The notes below the pieces were generated by a model. That model did no database searches, was not told the DNA's origin, and was given only the letters and a program-made list of their open reading frames with translations. Of a DNA stretch of 64,000 nucleotides, positions 26,420 to 46,742 are shown one piece after another. The stretch's first letter is position 1. Each line of letters starts with the position of its first letter. A program made the translations under genes and the position numbers. The stretch comes from Urophycis tenuis (lineage: Eukaryota; Chordata; Actinopteri; Gadiformes; Phycidae), in the NCBI GenBank assembly GCA_036785325.1, contig JAXIVH010000014.1, forward strand, positions 5,444,414 through 5,508,413, given 5' to 3'.

Positions 26420-27850
26420 TGCTGCGGTTGACAGGTGACCACAAACAACAAACGATGATTTACCTAGTTACTACTCTTCAGGTTAACACTACTAAGCAGC
26501 GCGCGTTAGTTAACATTAGCACCTCTTGCTCTGGCAGGGGGATTTTGTTTATGGTGTTGCTATAGAAACACTGACAATACAATGGCCTTGCTGGTGTCAC
26601 TTAACACAGACGGCTACAGCTTTTCTACAACCAGTTTAGTAGTGGATAGTTATTCAGTAGGAGTTGTAGTCATAGCCTACTGATATGCAAATGTGAACTC
26701 TTACATGTGGCAATTGTTGATCTGCAACTCACTTTTGTCTTCCTCCCATAATAAGTCAATATCAGATTAAGCATTATTTGTGCATGGTATAAAGTTAGAT
26801 AATGAACCGCACCACTACAACATGGAAATATGAACACTTGGAATCTGGATTCTGACGGTGGAGTCTACCATGTAATTATGGTTGTTACGTGTTTGGCTCA
26901 ATCAAACAAGATGTATTTGCACGTGATCCCCACACGATATGGCAAGAGGTAAATCTCTCTTGTCAGCAGTTTTGTTCGTTTTGTCCCGACAAGCGCTGTG
27001 AGCTGTTCTAATACTTTTTTTCCACGCTATCGGAGACACGCCTCTCCCATTGGCTCGCTCTTCTGCTCATCATTACATGACCGACGCCAATTTAGCAAAG
27101 CTACAAAAAAAAAAATTCTGATACATTTTTAACATTTACAAAGGTAAAGGCTGCACATCCAAAAGAAACAATGTCGAGTGTGCATAGGTCATAATTTCCT
27201 CTCAGCCCTGTGTCATTTTGTTCCGTTTACAGGAGGAACCGGAGAGCTTACAAAAGGAGATCTCAAAATGTTAGGGTGAGGGTACTGTAAAGACATCGTA
27301 TAGACGTAGGCTGAGCTGGCACGTGCAGAGTTTGAAGACTAAATTTAAAGGTAATTGCTGTGACAGCAAGAAGAGAAAACTGAAATAACTCCTTAAGTTT
27401 TCCAAGCTGTCATTATCATTGGCATTGTAATGACAAGGTTTGGGCCTCTTCAATAGACTTTTTAGGGTAGGACACCCACAAACATGGGATTCCTGAGGGT
27501 AACGTCGCAGCATATTAATAATAGATTGCACTGTTTAGATTACAAAGCTGGGGTCCCGTTTCATGCGTTGCAGCGTTCTGCTTGCTTTAACAAAACACCA
27601 AAATTATATGCACGCTACCACTTCTTGGGAAATTATGTTTGTGACATGCTGTGTCATAATAAACAGGACCACCATCCATGAACATGCTTACTCATAGATC
27701 AAATCCAATCTATCATACAATTCAAACCAAAATAAGCATTGGGAATTGTGTTGATCACAAAATTAGATTGAGGCGGGTTGCTCTCAACCTTGTGTTTTTC
27801 TTGTTTTTGTTCATGTTATTTTTAAAAAGTTTTTTTTTATGATGTTATTT
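26420..27850. other. Intergenic region upstream of bbof1
   Basis: Contains the bbof1 promoter side and AT-rich DNA with no supported exon. CCAAT-type boxes occur near 27050 and 27088. No other recognisable element was found. Confidence 0.4.
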
Positions 27851-27854
27851 TCCA

Positions 27855-29460
27855 TTTTCCTCCAGTCACCGCTTCCTAGTGTTCTCCTAGCAAATGTCCC
27901 ATCTCTGTATAATAAGATGGATGACTCAGAACCCGACTGGCCTTCCAGTGGGACATTAAGAACTGTAACATCGGAGATGTGACTGGATCCCTCGGATCCC
28001 TTACTCTGCCGTTGTACCTGCAGGGACCTCTCCGATCATCGTTGAGACCAAACAATGGAGTCAGGCAAAGGCAAGGGAGGTGGTGTGTGTATCATGTGGT
28101 GTGTATCATCAGGTGCTCTTCCAGAGCACCTGAGCTGATGTGTGCAAAGCCTTAAAAAGGTAAACGCACGCAAAGCTCCTGGTCCAGACAACATCGCCTG
28201 TCAATATCACCTCCCCCACACTGACACTCAGCACCGGTGTCCCCCAGGGATGTGTCCTCAGCCCCCTGCTGTACTCCCTGTTGACCCACGACCGCATGGT
28301 CACACACAGCTCCAACACCGTTATTAAGATTGCTGACGACACCACCATCATCTGCTGCATCATTGATGGAGACGAGTTGGCCTACAGAGCAAGAGGTAAG
28401 AGCCCTGACATTGTGGTGTCAGGACAACAACCTCCTGCTCAACATCGACAAGACCAAGGAGCTGATCGTGGACTACAGGAGGCTGCAGGGAGGGGTGCAC
28501 GCACCCATCCACATTGGGGGGGGGGCAGCAGTGGAGAGGGTCAGCCACTCCGGATTCCTCGGGATTAACATCAGCGAGGAGCTGAGCTGGAGGTTTGGTC
28601 TGGACTCCAGGATACTCACCAACTTCTACAGATGCACAATCAAGAGTGTCCTGGCTGGCAGCATCATGGCCTGGCACGGCAGCTGCACCGCCCTCGACCG
28701 TGGAGCTCTGCAGAGGGTGGTCACTAGGGTGGGCCAGCGCATCACCAGGACCGAGCTGCCCACCATCCAGGACCTCTACGGCCAGCGCTGCAGGAGGAAG
28801 GCCCAGCGGATCCTCTCGGACCCCAGCCATCCCAGCCACAGACTTTTCACCATCCTACTGTCTGGCAGACGGTACAGGCGCATCCGGACCAGAACCTGCA
28901 GGTCCAGAGACAGTTTTTAACCCACAAGCTGTCAAACTACTGAACTGCTGACAATAACACTTGCGCACACACCATTCACACGTACATGATTGGACCCCCC
29001 ACCCCTGCCCACCCCGCCCCCCTACACACACACACACACACACACACACTTGAGGTTACATACCTGCTATGTCTACCTCTGTTAATATCTCTTTGCACCT
29101 CATTCTGTTTGCACCTTACCCTATCCTTACTTCTACTTACTTATCTATTATTCACTTATTTACTTCATTCACTTATTTACTATTGTATTACCTTTTTACT
29201 TATTAGGGACCGAGCCTGTGAAACAGGACGAGGTCCCTTTTGAAATTGATTCGTTTATTATTATTATTCTTTTTTTTCTTTCAGGGATCTTTGACGTTGA
29301 TTTGCACTATCTGAACATATATGAAAACTCAATTTTTTTTGGCAAAGTTTTAGGGTCTGGTTTTATTTTAGTTATGTAAAGTTGAGTTGACCCGGAGAAC
29401 AAGAATTTCACTGCTGGTTATGATGTAATCTAGTATGTGACAATAAACTTGAAAAATATC
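27855..29460 (+). mobile_element. Decayed LINE (L2/CR1/Rex-like non-LTR retrotransposon)
   Basis: Plus-oriented pieces of one element appear in order. Near 27870-27925 is an endonuclease start (LLANVPSLYNKMDD). Near 28150-28200 is a reverse-transcriptase fragment (NARKAPGPDNI). At 28230-28360 is a segment with PQGCVLSPLLYSLL and IADDTTI at the catalytic box. At 28400-28920 is the RT C-terminal region (NIDKTKELIVDYRRLQGG, RCTIKSVLAGSIMAWHGSC). The 3' tail ends at GAACAAGAATTTCACTGCTGG and CAATAAACTTGAAAAAT. Most of the endonuclease and part of the RT are deleted and the frame shifts repeatedly, so it cannot move by itself. It interrupts no gene. Confidence 0.85.
29206..29380 (+). mobile_element. 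GGGACCGAGC-type fish repeat nested in the LINE tail
   Basis: The segment starts GGGACCGAGCCTGTGAAACA, passes a TTATTATTATT stretch and ends near TTTTATTTTAG. LINE 3' UTR sequence resumes directly after it. It resembles a common teleost dispersed repeat I know by its first bases; its class is uncertain. Confidence 0.55.
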
Positions 29461-31415
29461 ATTTAAATATATCAATGACAAAACCAGTTTACTCAGAAAA
29501 TGCAGAAAATAGAAAATGGAAATGACAATGCATTGCAAGGGTGTGCACTACACATTGCAATACACCTTACGACATTTCGACATTACGACATCGACATTTC
29601 ATAATTGATTTGAAAGCCACATTGGCTGCCGTTTTGACTGTATAGTTCAAGGGTCATTGCTACAATTGCCCCATAACTCATATTTGGTAGAGCACACTAA
29701 AAGTACTTAAGAAAAAGAAAGTGAGGTGCATAAAAAATGACCTCCTTGATGGCCCTTTCCCCTGAGCATCTCCAGAGACCGGACGATCACACCTTCAAAC
29801 AATATTGGCCCGTGTCCACGAATGGTCCGGCGCACGCATGCTTTGATAGGGGGTAAAAAGACCATTCTGGTGAGCCACAGGATTGGAGAAAGAAAGTAGC
29901 CACGGTATTTCGAAAAGGGGAAGGAGGAAAGAAAGCCCAATATTTTTAGTCCAAAATTACAGTGTTGGAACAGTGCTTCGCACAGTCGAGTGTCCTGGGA
30001 TCGGAATGGCATGACGGGTGGATGCCGGTGCCAAGCCCCACCCTCCCCACATTGTCCCTTCTGTGGCCCTCCACTTTGCGCTGCCATGTTGCCCATCGGC
30101 GGGACCTCCGCCTCTTTGGCTTCTCCTCCAGTACCAGGCAGCCTGACAGCTCATTTACGACCGCACTTGCCCGCTGTCCAAGGTCTAACGGCTCCGCTGA
30201 TGGATTGATCACTGGGCGGGTAGCTCTGAACTCCCGAGATGCAAGTTTGCCGGTGATAATCACAGCCTGATATCCATTTAATTGATATCGAATTAAAATC
30301 GTTATAGGTTCCCATGCTTCTACGCTGAACTGCCAATTCACCATCTTCTGTTCTAAATTAACGTTTTTGCATTACATGGCAATCAGCGTGTCTGATTACC
30401 CGTTTGAAGAACCACGCCAGAGCTCCAGCCTACAACAAATAAATATTATCTACTCTACTGCATTTTCTCGTGCTTCCTTGCCGCTCAATTTTTCCCCGAA
30501 AGCCTGTGGTCAGCACAGAAATGAGTGGGAGACTGGGAGTGAGATGATTGCTGACATTCTTCAAACTTCTCATGCCAGTTGTGTGAGCGCAAGTCCCGTT
30601 GGCACATGGTGCTGAAGGTAGGCCTACAGTCATTTGAAAAAGCACGGCAATGAGGTTTACCAGTGATTATACTAGGCCTACACCTCTCTAAGTCATGTAG
30701 CATGACAAGTCAATTGTCAGGCAACGTTTACGACCGTCCCTTTAACGGTGGAAAGGGATTTGTAATGGCAATCCCTCATATTCCCAAATGAACCACCAAT
30801 GACTAAGCTATAGTTAACTGAACATCAAACAACATCAAAATCACAAACCCGTGCAACGTGAAGCGGTGATGACGCCACCCGGCCTCCGAGCGTGCTTTTC
30901 AGAAATCCCTTTTTTTCTTCTGTTCATAAAAGAGAAAGCTTCTAATTAACAAGTCATCAACGGTGAAAGAGAAAGTTTGTTGCATCACTCAAAACCTAGG
31001 GAAAATGCCAAAATTGGATTATAAGCACTTGTGAAAGTAAAAAGAGTTAAAGAGTGGAGGCATTCATGCGGCACACAACTCCCCAAGTCTTAATTAAATA
31101 CACTCATGAAAGTTATTTTTAGAACGCCGCTTGAAGTTTGAGTGTGAGCCATTCATTTTGATGTCTTGACAACTACCCGTTTTCCCAGTTTCAGGGCAAG
31201 GGCTCCATGTGACCCGCTGGAGTTGAGGAGGTTACAAAAAAAGAAGAAGCACGAAGCCTAAAAAAAAAAAAAAAATGATGTGAGAAAAAAAAGAGGGAAG
31301 AAAAAAAAGAGGCTGTTGGTAAGCAGGTACTCCGTCTCCAGCACGTGGAGGAGGAGGAGGAGGAGGAGGATGGGGGGGGGGGGTGCGTTCCGAAGGAGAG
31401 CAGGGATGTGGAACG
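29461..31415. other. Intergenic region between the LINE and entpd5
   Basis: About 2 kb with no supported gene. Open frames near 29960-30340 on both strands have no family similarity and mutually overlap. A purine-rich A/GA stretch lies at about 31235-31320, followed by a GGA repeat and a G run at about 31345-31382. Confidence 0.4.
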
Positions 31416-31510
31416 CCACAGGATTGGCCGAGGGCTGCTGCCGGCGTGGCCACGTGCCAACTCCTTATGTCTTTATATACTGTAAACAGATGACCAGACC
31501 GTCCTGAGTT
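31416..31510 (+). promoter_or_regulatory. entpd5: Putative entpd5 core promoter
   Basis: An inverted CCAAT box (ATTGG, 31423-31427), a CACGTG E-box (31451-31456) and a TATA-like element (CTTTATATAC, 31471-31480) occur in the expected order. Transcription would start near 31505, leaving a 5' UTR of about 245 bases that ends in a CT-rich stretch before the ATG at 31749. Confidence 0.5.
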
Positions 31511-31748
31511 TGCATGCTGCCTCCTCCCTTCCCGAGTGCTTCTCACCCCTCTCTCAGCGGGCTGTCACGGCTGTGGTCCCACACCGCTACTCTGCAACGA
31601 TCACCCATCCCAGAACAGGCTCCGTTTTACAAGAACCTCCGCAAAGGGCTTCTCCTTTCGCTTTGCTAAAAGTTACCAGCTGGCTCCCCATCTCTCTGTC
31701 AATCTCTCTCACTCACTCGCACTCTCTCTCTCTCTGGGCGTGAAAACC

Positions 31749-38795
<7,047 letters not shown>

Positions 38796-40109
38796 GACGA
38801 GAGAGGGACGCACGCACGCCACCACGGCCGGCGTCTCCCCTCCACCCCGACAGACAGACCCCCCAACCGTAGAAGAACTCTGTGCCATCGATCCCCATCC
38901 ATCTTCCCTTTCTCTCTAACCTCAGCACCCTGAAATCTCATAGGGGGTAACTACCAAAGTAACTTATTTTTTATAAGGCCTTTTTTTTCTACTGTATTTC
39001 CAGCCCGGCAAGTGGTGCGCTGGCTTTATTTTTGTAAGCAAAGGCGTTTAAAATTTTTGCTACCTTATGGGTGTCCTGTTTTGAAAGTGCTGTTGTGTAC
39101 ACCCGGCTTTAAGTGTGAGTGGAGAGTTCCTTCGAAGCTACTTATGGAATCATGTTATTTAGGGAATTACAGGTGCTTTTGCTGGTCCTGGTGCACACTG
39201 TTTAAAACAGTGGAATTGGATTGCAATCTTAAGTTGTTAGATACAGACCTCCTTTCCTATCATTAGTTATTTACATTTTTACCTAACCAATAAATTATTT
39301 GACGGGACATATTTGGTTGACATTAGATGACGCAGGAGTGTGACAATTGGTTTCGAAATATAGTAGTTTCCTTCAACTTTTGCACACAACACTTTAATGG
39401 CAGATACTGTTGTCGCTTGGGTGTCTTTCAGAGGGTTGTACATAATTTTCAAAGGAGCATTGCATTTGCCATGACTCAGGGGAACTAGGAAATCAAGTAG
39501 GAGAGGTAATTCTTGTTAAAGTGTGTGTTGCATGATGGCCAAATGTGGTTGAGTGTGTGGGGTGTAAATGCCTGTAGTTTAGCAGGGTATATGCACGTCA
39601 TCTGCAGTTGAACATCAAGCATGGCTAAGTTGCAGTTACTGTCAGTGTGACCGATATTATAGGCTAGCAGTCAACTGATCTCCCATCACAGTTTTATCCA
39701 GTAACATCTACAAACACTAATTGTACAAACCATCTGCCCATCGCTTCATTTGTCACATAACATAGCCAGTATAAGCATAGCCAGTATGAGCAATTTGTCA
39801 GCCATTTTATTGTGAATTGTACAAATATTTAAAAAGGAAAGACTGTCTAATTATACAGTATTTTTAATGGAACTTGTGTCTAATATAACTCCAAATATGT
39901 CTGTGTAACTACTCTACAAACCGTGCCTTTTTTCCAATATTCAAAACTTTCAATAACTACTGTTGTATATATCATTTAAAACTGTATTTGTGACTGTAAA
40001 CTGTACTCTTAGCTAAAATGCTTTTACATTCCAAATGTTGCAATGCTCAGAAATGCCTTCTTGTTAATCAGATGAATCACCTGATGACAGCCCTATGTAC
40101 ATTCTGTAT

Positions 40110-40159
<50 letters not shown>

Positions 40160-40667
40160 ATGAAACATTTAAATATGGGTATGTGTACGTGAACTATGTG
40201 TATACTATACATATACGTTTTAATAAAACTCTCAAAATGTGTATTGTGTACATCCCAGCTTATTTTCCCATTGAACTTATTAGTAAGTGTTTTGATTTCA
40301 CCATGGCCAATATGATCACTGTTCAGGCTGTACATCAAACTCAACTCGAAAGAATCATATTTACTTGATGGTGGGAGAAGGATGCCTCCAATGTTAATGA
40401 AGTGAAAGTACTGTGAATATTCCTATGACAATATAGTATAGTATATAGTAATCATAATATAGTAATTGTCATTTATTACTTCTTTAGTAATGTAAGGTGG
40501 CCAATATTTCCTTATGATAATAATCAGGACCTTTCGGTCTTAGTATTTACATACGGGAATGAGATTTGTTCTCTACATTTGACCCGTCCTATGGCACATC
40601 ACCTGTGCTTTGACCTTGAAGTAAGATGAAGAGTAAAATATGAGTAAAAACAGTGAAATGTGAGTAA
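38796..40667 (+). other. entpd5 3' UTR
   Basis: No coding frame is supported. AATAAA hexamers at about 39289 and 40203 offer proximal sites, and another at 40668 is distal. A TG repeat sits at about 40110-40157. The region is AT-rich and unique-looking. Confidence 0.55.
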
Positions 40668-40681
40668 AATAAAGTTTTATT
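40668..40681. terminator. Palindromic two-way polyadenylation signal (entpd5 / coq6)
   Basis: AATAAA (40668-40673) on the plus strand is followed two bases later by TTTATT (40676-40681), which is AATAAA on the minus strand. It can serve a long entpd5 3' UTR and coq6, whose stop codon is 84 bases away. Confidence 0.6.
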
Positions 40682-40764
40682 TACACTTTTACACTCCACT
40701 CACACAGAGCAAAGTCATCTGGCAGTCTGGATGCAGCACCAGCAGCAGCAGCAGCAGCAGTTCT

Positions 40765-43700
40765 TCACTTGCTGGCAAAAGATATGATCTGCTCCTGTAA
40801 CAAACAAACCCCGCCCCCCCCAAACAAACGCGATCAATTGAAAAACATTGGCGTTGAAACTGGGTCACTGTCACAGCACAGTGACCAACAAAACCCGGCG
40901 TTTCATTGAAGTCCCTGGCAAAAAGGATCCGCCTTTGATGCTGCGGGATGCTCTGGACCGGCCATGATCCCTCTGGTCTGAATCACCCAGCGGGGAATGA
41001 AGCCGTTTCACATGGAGTGGTCCGTAATAAAAGGGGTGTGAAAACACAAGCCAACGCCACTGTCCGCTGCCCCGAGGGCCAGCCCTGCACAACCCCACCC
41101 ACAACCTTTCGCTAACACCAAATTTGGGGCTAAACATAGATGCCATAGTAGTAGGTTCGGAACCCTTGGAAATTATAGACGTCGCCGAAGTAAACCCCAT
41201 GTAATCAGGGCAGCAGGCAGTGAGTGGAGCTGGGTGGGGTATCGTTGATGCAGAGGGGAGGCGGGGGAAGGGGGGGGGGGGGGGGGGGGGGGGGGGGGAG
41301 AGGTGGGGCTTTTGCGTTTGACAGGTGGCCGATGCGGGTGCTGAGGGGTGCACTTTGGTGGACGAGAAACACGATGAGAGGGCCGGGCTCCTGTCTCTGG
41401 AGGTTGGCATGGCGACAACGGGGCGGCGGGCGAGGTGGTGGTGGGGGGGGGGGGGGGGGGGGTGAGGACTCACTTTAAGTGGCGGCAGCATGTTGGTGGC
41501 CTGCAGGCCGAAGGTACGCAGCAGGACGGCGGGGGCGGCGTTGGTGGAGTACAGGCGCTTCATCAGGTCGATGGCGGCCATCATGGGGAGGTTGTGGCGC
41601 TGCCGCTCCGTCTCGTACTCCAGCAGGTGCTGCATGGCGCCTGCGCACGGGAGACGACACACGCATTAAGGAGCTGCTGTCCGGGATGCATCGTCCCCCC
41701 CCTTCCGCCTGTGTCGTGTGTGTGCATTTCCCCCTTCGTTTCGGGTGGTGGAATAACGCCATCAATCAATGCGTTTACATTGAAAATGGCCTACACTCTC
41801 AATGCATTGCCAATACGTTTGGGTGGAACAAACACGACACGGCTTTGCATGCTCTTTGGAAGCTATAGGGCCCTTCGGCTTCCAGGGCCAAATGGACAGA
41901 CACACACACACGCACGCACACAAAACATTAAATACATTGTTTATATAAACCAGCCTCAACCCCGTGCACTCGTGCACTTGGGGCTTCTGAAGAGGGCAGC
42001 TTTCCTGGCCGCCGCTGCAGTGGCTACGCCTGCAGCCCAGTGGACTGTTTGGAGAGCTCACTGACCCAAGTCCTTTCCGTTAAAGGCTGCGCCGCTCAGG
42101 ACCTGCGACAGCAGCGCCACGTCCCCAAAGCCTAGGTTGGCGCCCTGTCCCGCCAGGGGGTGCACGCGGTGGGCCGCGTCCCTGCAAGACACGACAGAAC
42201 AGAACCCCAGAGTGGAGCGAGGAAACATGGTCTCAACACGAGTAGTATTACATTCAAGTTGGACTTTTGACTGCGCTCGCGGAATTAAATCAAAAGCAGA
42301 TATTCTAACCCCATCCGCTCGGTTTCCTATAGCTCGTCTGCGCGCTGGCCGTTCCTTTATTTAGGGACTCGGGGCAAAAACCTGGCAGAATCTCCGCTGT
42401 TGCTCTCTGAGCTTTTTTGATTGCACGCTTTGATTAACCTCGGCCGCACATGTGAGTTGCCCTGGACGACGGTGTCCGCCTAAACGAGCGGACGCCGACG
42501 GCTATCATTTGCTCACAAACGACAACCTCCGAGGTACCTGCCTGCTGCTGCCGCCGCTATGTTAATAACACATTCGCTGCAGTTTCTCGCCCGCCACTGT
42601 TTTGGTAGCGGAGCGGAGAGCCCGCCTACCCGATGAGGGCCACCCGGTGCCTGATGTACTCCGAGGCGTGACCCATCCCCAGGGGGAACATGACCCGGCT
42701 CTTGGGGCCGACGGCCGCCACGCTCGGGGGCAGCTGGCGCGGCGAGCCGGCCGACGGCATGAGCACCGACAGGGCGCTGCGGAACAGAGAGCCGGCCGTC
42801 TCCACCAGCTCCGACTGGTTCTCGTTGTTCCACTGCAGGGGGGGGGGGGGGGGGGGGGGGGAACGAGAGAAGATGGAAGATGAGAAGATGCAGGTAGTGA
42901 GAGAGAGAGAGGGGGGGGATATGGTGAGATGGTGATGATGAGAGAGAGAGACAATGATAGACAGAGGCAAAGATAGAGAGACAGAGATAAGACACACTGA
43001 GAGAGAGAGAGAGACGCGCGGCCCGAGGAGCAGAGTTGAGCTAAAGGACACAAGGACAAACTATATAGAACTGTTCTCTCCACCGGGTGGACAGAAAAGG
43101 ATTAGCTGACAAAAGGAGAAAAGCTATTGTGCAGGCCAGAGTACTTTTCTTTTCCCCCCTCTCTCCATGGTTTTGGCAGCAGGGCTAATTAAAAGAAGAC
43201 GCGGGCCCTGCAGTTGAATTAGCTCCGTTTGAAAACATTCCATGCAGTAATGGTCGACACTGGCAAACCACAGGTTTAATTAGCAAACCAGGCCTGAAAC
43301 CAAGCGTGACTCAGCCCTGCTGACCCCATCCATTGGCAGGCCCAGTAAAAATAGCCAGCTTGGGAAAAGAAGGAGTTTCTACAACAAAACCCAGAAAAAA
43401 ACAAAAGCATAAGGTATATTGTATTGTTTGAAAACAATACATGAGCATTGCGTTGTGAGGGGGGGAAAAACTGACACGTTTCTAGTTAAAAACATAGAAT
43501 TTTTTTATGTTACAAGATAGATTTGTTAAATGCTGTGTTAAATTTGTATTGACAGACCATGCTTTTCCACTAACGTCTTAAACTTTTTACTGCTTTGTTC
43601 AAAATTAGATATTCTCACTTTTTTGCGTCACACACCAAATAAGACCAATAGAGAGATTAAAAAGTTTGATAAGTTGCACCGTGTCAATGGGTTTGTATGA

Positions 43701-44322
43701 CTTTAAAAAAAAAAAATGGATGGCTGCAGTAAAACAGATTGATGGCGCGGGCTCAAATGAAAGGATATGATATAACATAAGGTCATCTATTCAAAATTCT
43801 GGGCAGAGCTTTGACTCATAAGGTAAGATTTGCCTCATGAATCCCAGACAGGAAATAACCAAGCCTGAATTACAAGTAAGTGCTACTTGGAGTTAGATCC
43901 CTTAAAATACAAAAAAACGAATCAACATTCAATATGTGTATCTTAACATAAACAGTTTCGGTCGTCATCCATCTGCTCTCCAGGACCAACATCTCCATGC
44001 GTTACTGAGTGCAGAACTCCGGGCTTCTTACAAAGGCAGAGTTGATGGCGTCCACAAAGCTCTCGTCGTCCAACTCCAGCAGCTCCTCAGCCTGCTGGTG
44101 GCTGGTGGACCACACCAGGGAACTCTGCGTGTCTGACAACTACAACACACACGCACGCACGCACGCACACACACACACACACACACGCACATGCACACGC
44201 ACACACACACAGACACACACACACACACGCACGCACGCACACGCACGCACACACGCACACGCACACACACACACACACACGCACACACACACAGACACAC
44301 GCACACACACGCACACACACAC

Positions 44323-44358
<36 letters not shown>

Positions 44359-45622
44359 CTTTATCACATCCTCCCCCTCCAACATGTTCACCACGACTGC
44401 TGCTATTGTCGTCGTGTACACGGACGGGTGATGTTATTTCTTTGGGTGGGGGTGGAGGAGGAGGAGGAGGAGGAGGGGGGGTGGCGCGGTGGCGCGGGGC
44501 GCGAGTCGGTTGTTTTACCGGTAACATGGCGATGGGTCCGGTGGGGAGGAATGCCATGCCACATTGTTCTCTGTGGGCTGGAGGACGCCGCCGGGGTCAA
44601 AACAGAGCAGAACACGACGGTGAGTAATTACACGGCGCACATGTTTGGGGTTTACGTGAATAGTACGCGGCTCCCGCTGGGAGGAGCGTCTGCCGGCTCT
44701 ATCTGGGGCCGCGCTGTATTGTTCTCTGCGGGATGGGGAAATAGCGCGCGGGGATCCGGATCGCTGGATCGTCGCAAATTACAGTGCCGCCGTGATTGTC
44801 CTGTGTCTTGCAATCAAAATACACACGGAGGAGCGGTTCCTCCTGTTATAATGTGTGTGTGAGTGTGCTCGCCTGTGCATGTGCGTGCATGTGTGTATGC
44901 GTGCGTGTCTTGGGGTGGGCAGGGGACGTTAAGAGAGCAAAACCCGACCCCCCCCTAAGCCCATCCTGGTACCGCAGGCCCTGTCCTGGCACCGCTCTCG
45001 GTTCGAGGTCCTCCTGGGCTCGTTTTTTTTTTTTTTTTTTTGGAGGAAGCCAAACCCTAAAACCCAACCCTGACCCGAAAACCAAACCCTGACCATAAAA
45101 CCTGGCCCCAAGACCACACCCTGTGTTTGTGGTGTGGGAGCGTACGTGTGTGTGTGTGTGTGTGTGCGTGTGTGTGCCGAACTGGGTCACGGCCGCGGCT
45201 TCACCTCCGACAGGTGCAGCACGGCCACCACGGCCGACTGCTCGTAGTTCCACTTGACGGTGGGTATTCCCGCCTCCCGCCTCACCATGGAGTTCGGCCC
45301 GTCCGCCCCGATCTGACAAACAACAACAACAACAACAACAACATCAGCAAATGACCAAAAACCCGAAACAAGACACCCGACACCCAGGGCCAACCTGCGG
45401 TGCACAGCGGCAGACAGAAGAGACAGAACATGGCGGCGTTTGCTGCGCTTTATACCGACCAGGAGTCTGGTGTGCAGGGTCTCGCCGCTGGCCAGGGTGA
45501 CCTGGACCCAGGGGACGGCGTCGGCCGCCTGGTAGGACATGGGCCACGTGTACTTGACCACCCGGGACCTGTACTTCACCTCCACGTTGTCTAGAGTAGA
45601 GAGAGAGAACCAGCGCGCGCAC

Positions 45623-45664
<42 letters not shown>

Positions 45665-45689
45665 AGACACAGACACAGACACAGACACA

Positions 45690-45749
<60 letters not shown>

Positions 45750-46706
45750 CACACACACACACACGGGACCCCGGTAAGAACCGGGTCGGTGAGGAAACAG
45801 AAACGCCGGAGCTCAGCCGGTGCTGAAACACCAGACGCTCGGTGTGACAGCGAACGTGGAAAAGAGAACGGCGGGCTCTGGGCGACTGGGCGACCTAGGC
45901 TGCGGAAGATCTATAAACTACCTCGTAAAACAAAAAAAAAAAAAAGAAACACCACTGGTTTTCCCTGGCTGGCAGAGCCGAGCTGTCAAAGCTCACTCGA
46001 CAGCCCTCCTAATGACCCTGGCGTGCCGCACTGCGTTGACTAATAGTGTTTATCTACCAACACGCCCGGGGCCACGGCACACGCTGCCAGCTCCCTTGGG
46101 GTTTTTTTTTTTTTTTTGGGTACGCACTAAAAAACTCCCACATTTCCCACTTTACCCTAAAAATATATCAGTTTGCCGGTCATACCCCCCCCCTTCCCCG
46201 ACAAAGTCACCGGAGTTTATGCTCCGGTCTGGCCGGCTTGGAGTGTCGCCTGTCCGCAGATCAGCTACTGGCCCCCCCCCCCCCCCCGGACACAAGTGAC
46301 AAATATTGGCTTTGCGAGGGCTCTGGGCTCTGGGCGCCGGGGGCGGGACTTGGGCCCGGCGGCGTGGCGCCAGGCATCACATGCGCCACGTGAGGTTTTG
46401 GGGGGGGAGGGGGCGGGGCCTGCGCCCGGGACAAGCTCCACACGGGAGCTTGTCGGGAACATCGTGTTGTTTTCGCCGCAAGAAAGTAAATACAGCCACC
46501 CCCCCCCCCCCCCCCCCCCCCAAAAAGAAAAATAACTATCCTGCTCTCAAAAGGCTGGTTTTACTTTGTTCGAGCACGCGGCTTCTCGGGAAGTGATTGT
46601 TTATTTAGGTTTTTGTTTGGGTTTTCGAACCGCGCCGTTGATTTGAATCACAACGTAGTTTCGGGGCAGAGGGGGGCGGGGCGGGGGGGGGGGGGGACAC
46701 CGTGGG

Positions 46707-46742
<36 letters not shown>

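Noticed and set aside
28140..28951. Possible host gene (196- and 118-codon open frames)
   Set aside because: The frames are fragments of a LINE reverse transcriptase with frame shifts and deletions.
29946..30344. Overlapping open frames on both strands in the bbof1-entpd5 interval
   Set aside because: No splice sites, family similarity or codon preference; both strands are equally open, as chance would give.
31416..31460. ER-stress response element in the entpd5 promoter
   Set aside because: An ATTGG box and CCACG-type sites occur, but not in the CCAAT-N9-CCACG order and spacing that defines the element.
45040..45121. Telomere-like CCCTAA/ACCCT pattern
   Set aside because: Units are irregular (AAACCCTAAAACCC, CCCTGACC) with no constant 6-bp period, so it is a degenerate C-rich repeat, not an interstitial telomere.
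44519..45312. Alternative coq6 splicing to rescue exon 7
   Set aside because: I tested the nearby donor CGGCC/GTGACC and the acceptors after CCACAG and CAGAG. None gives the phase needed to read FLPTGPIAMLP after exon 6.
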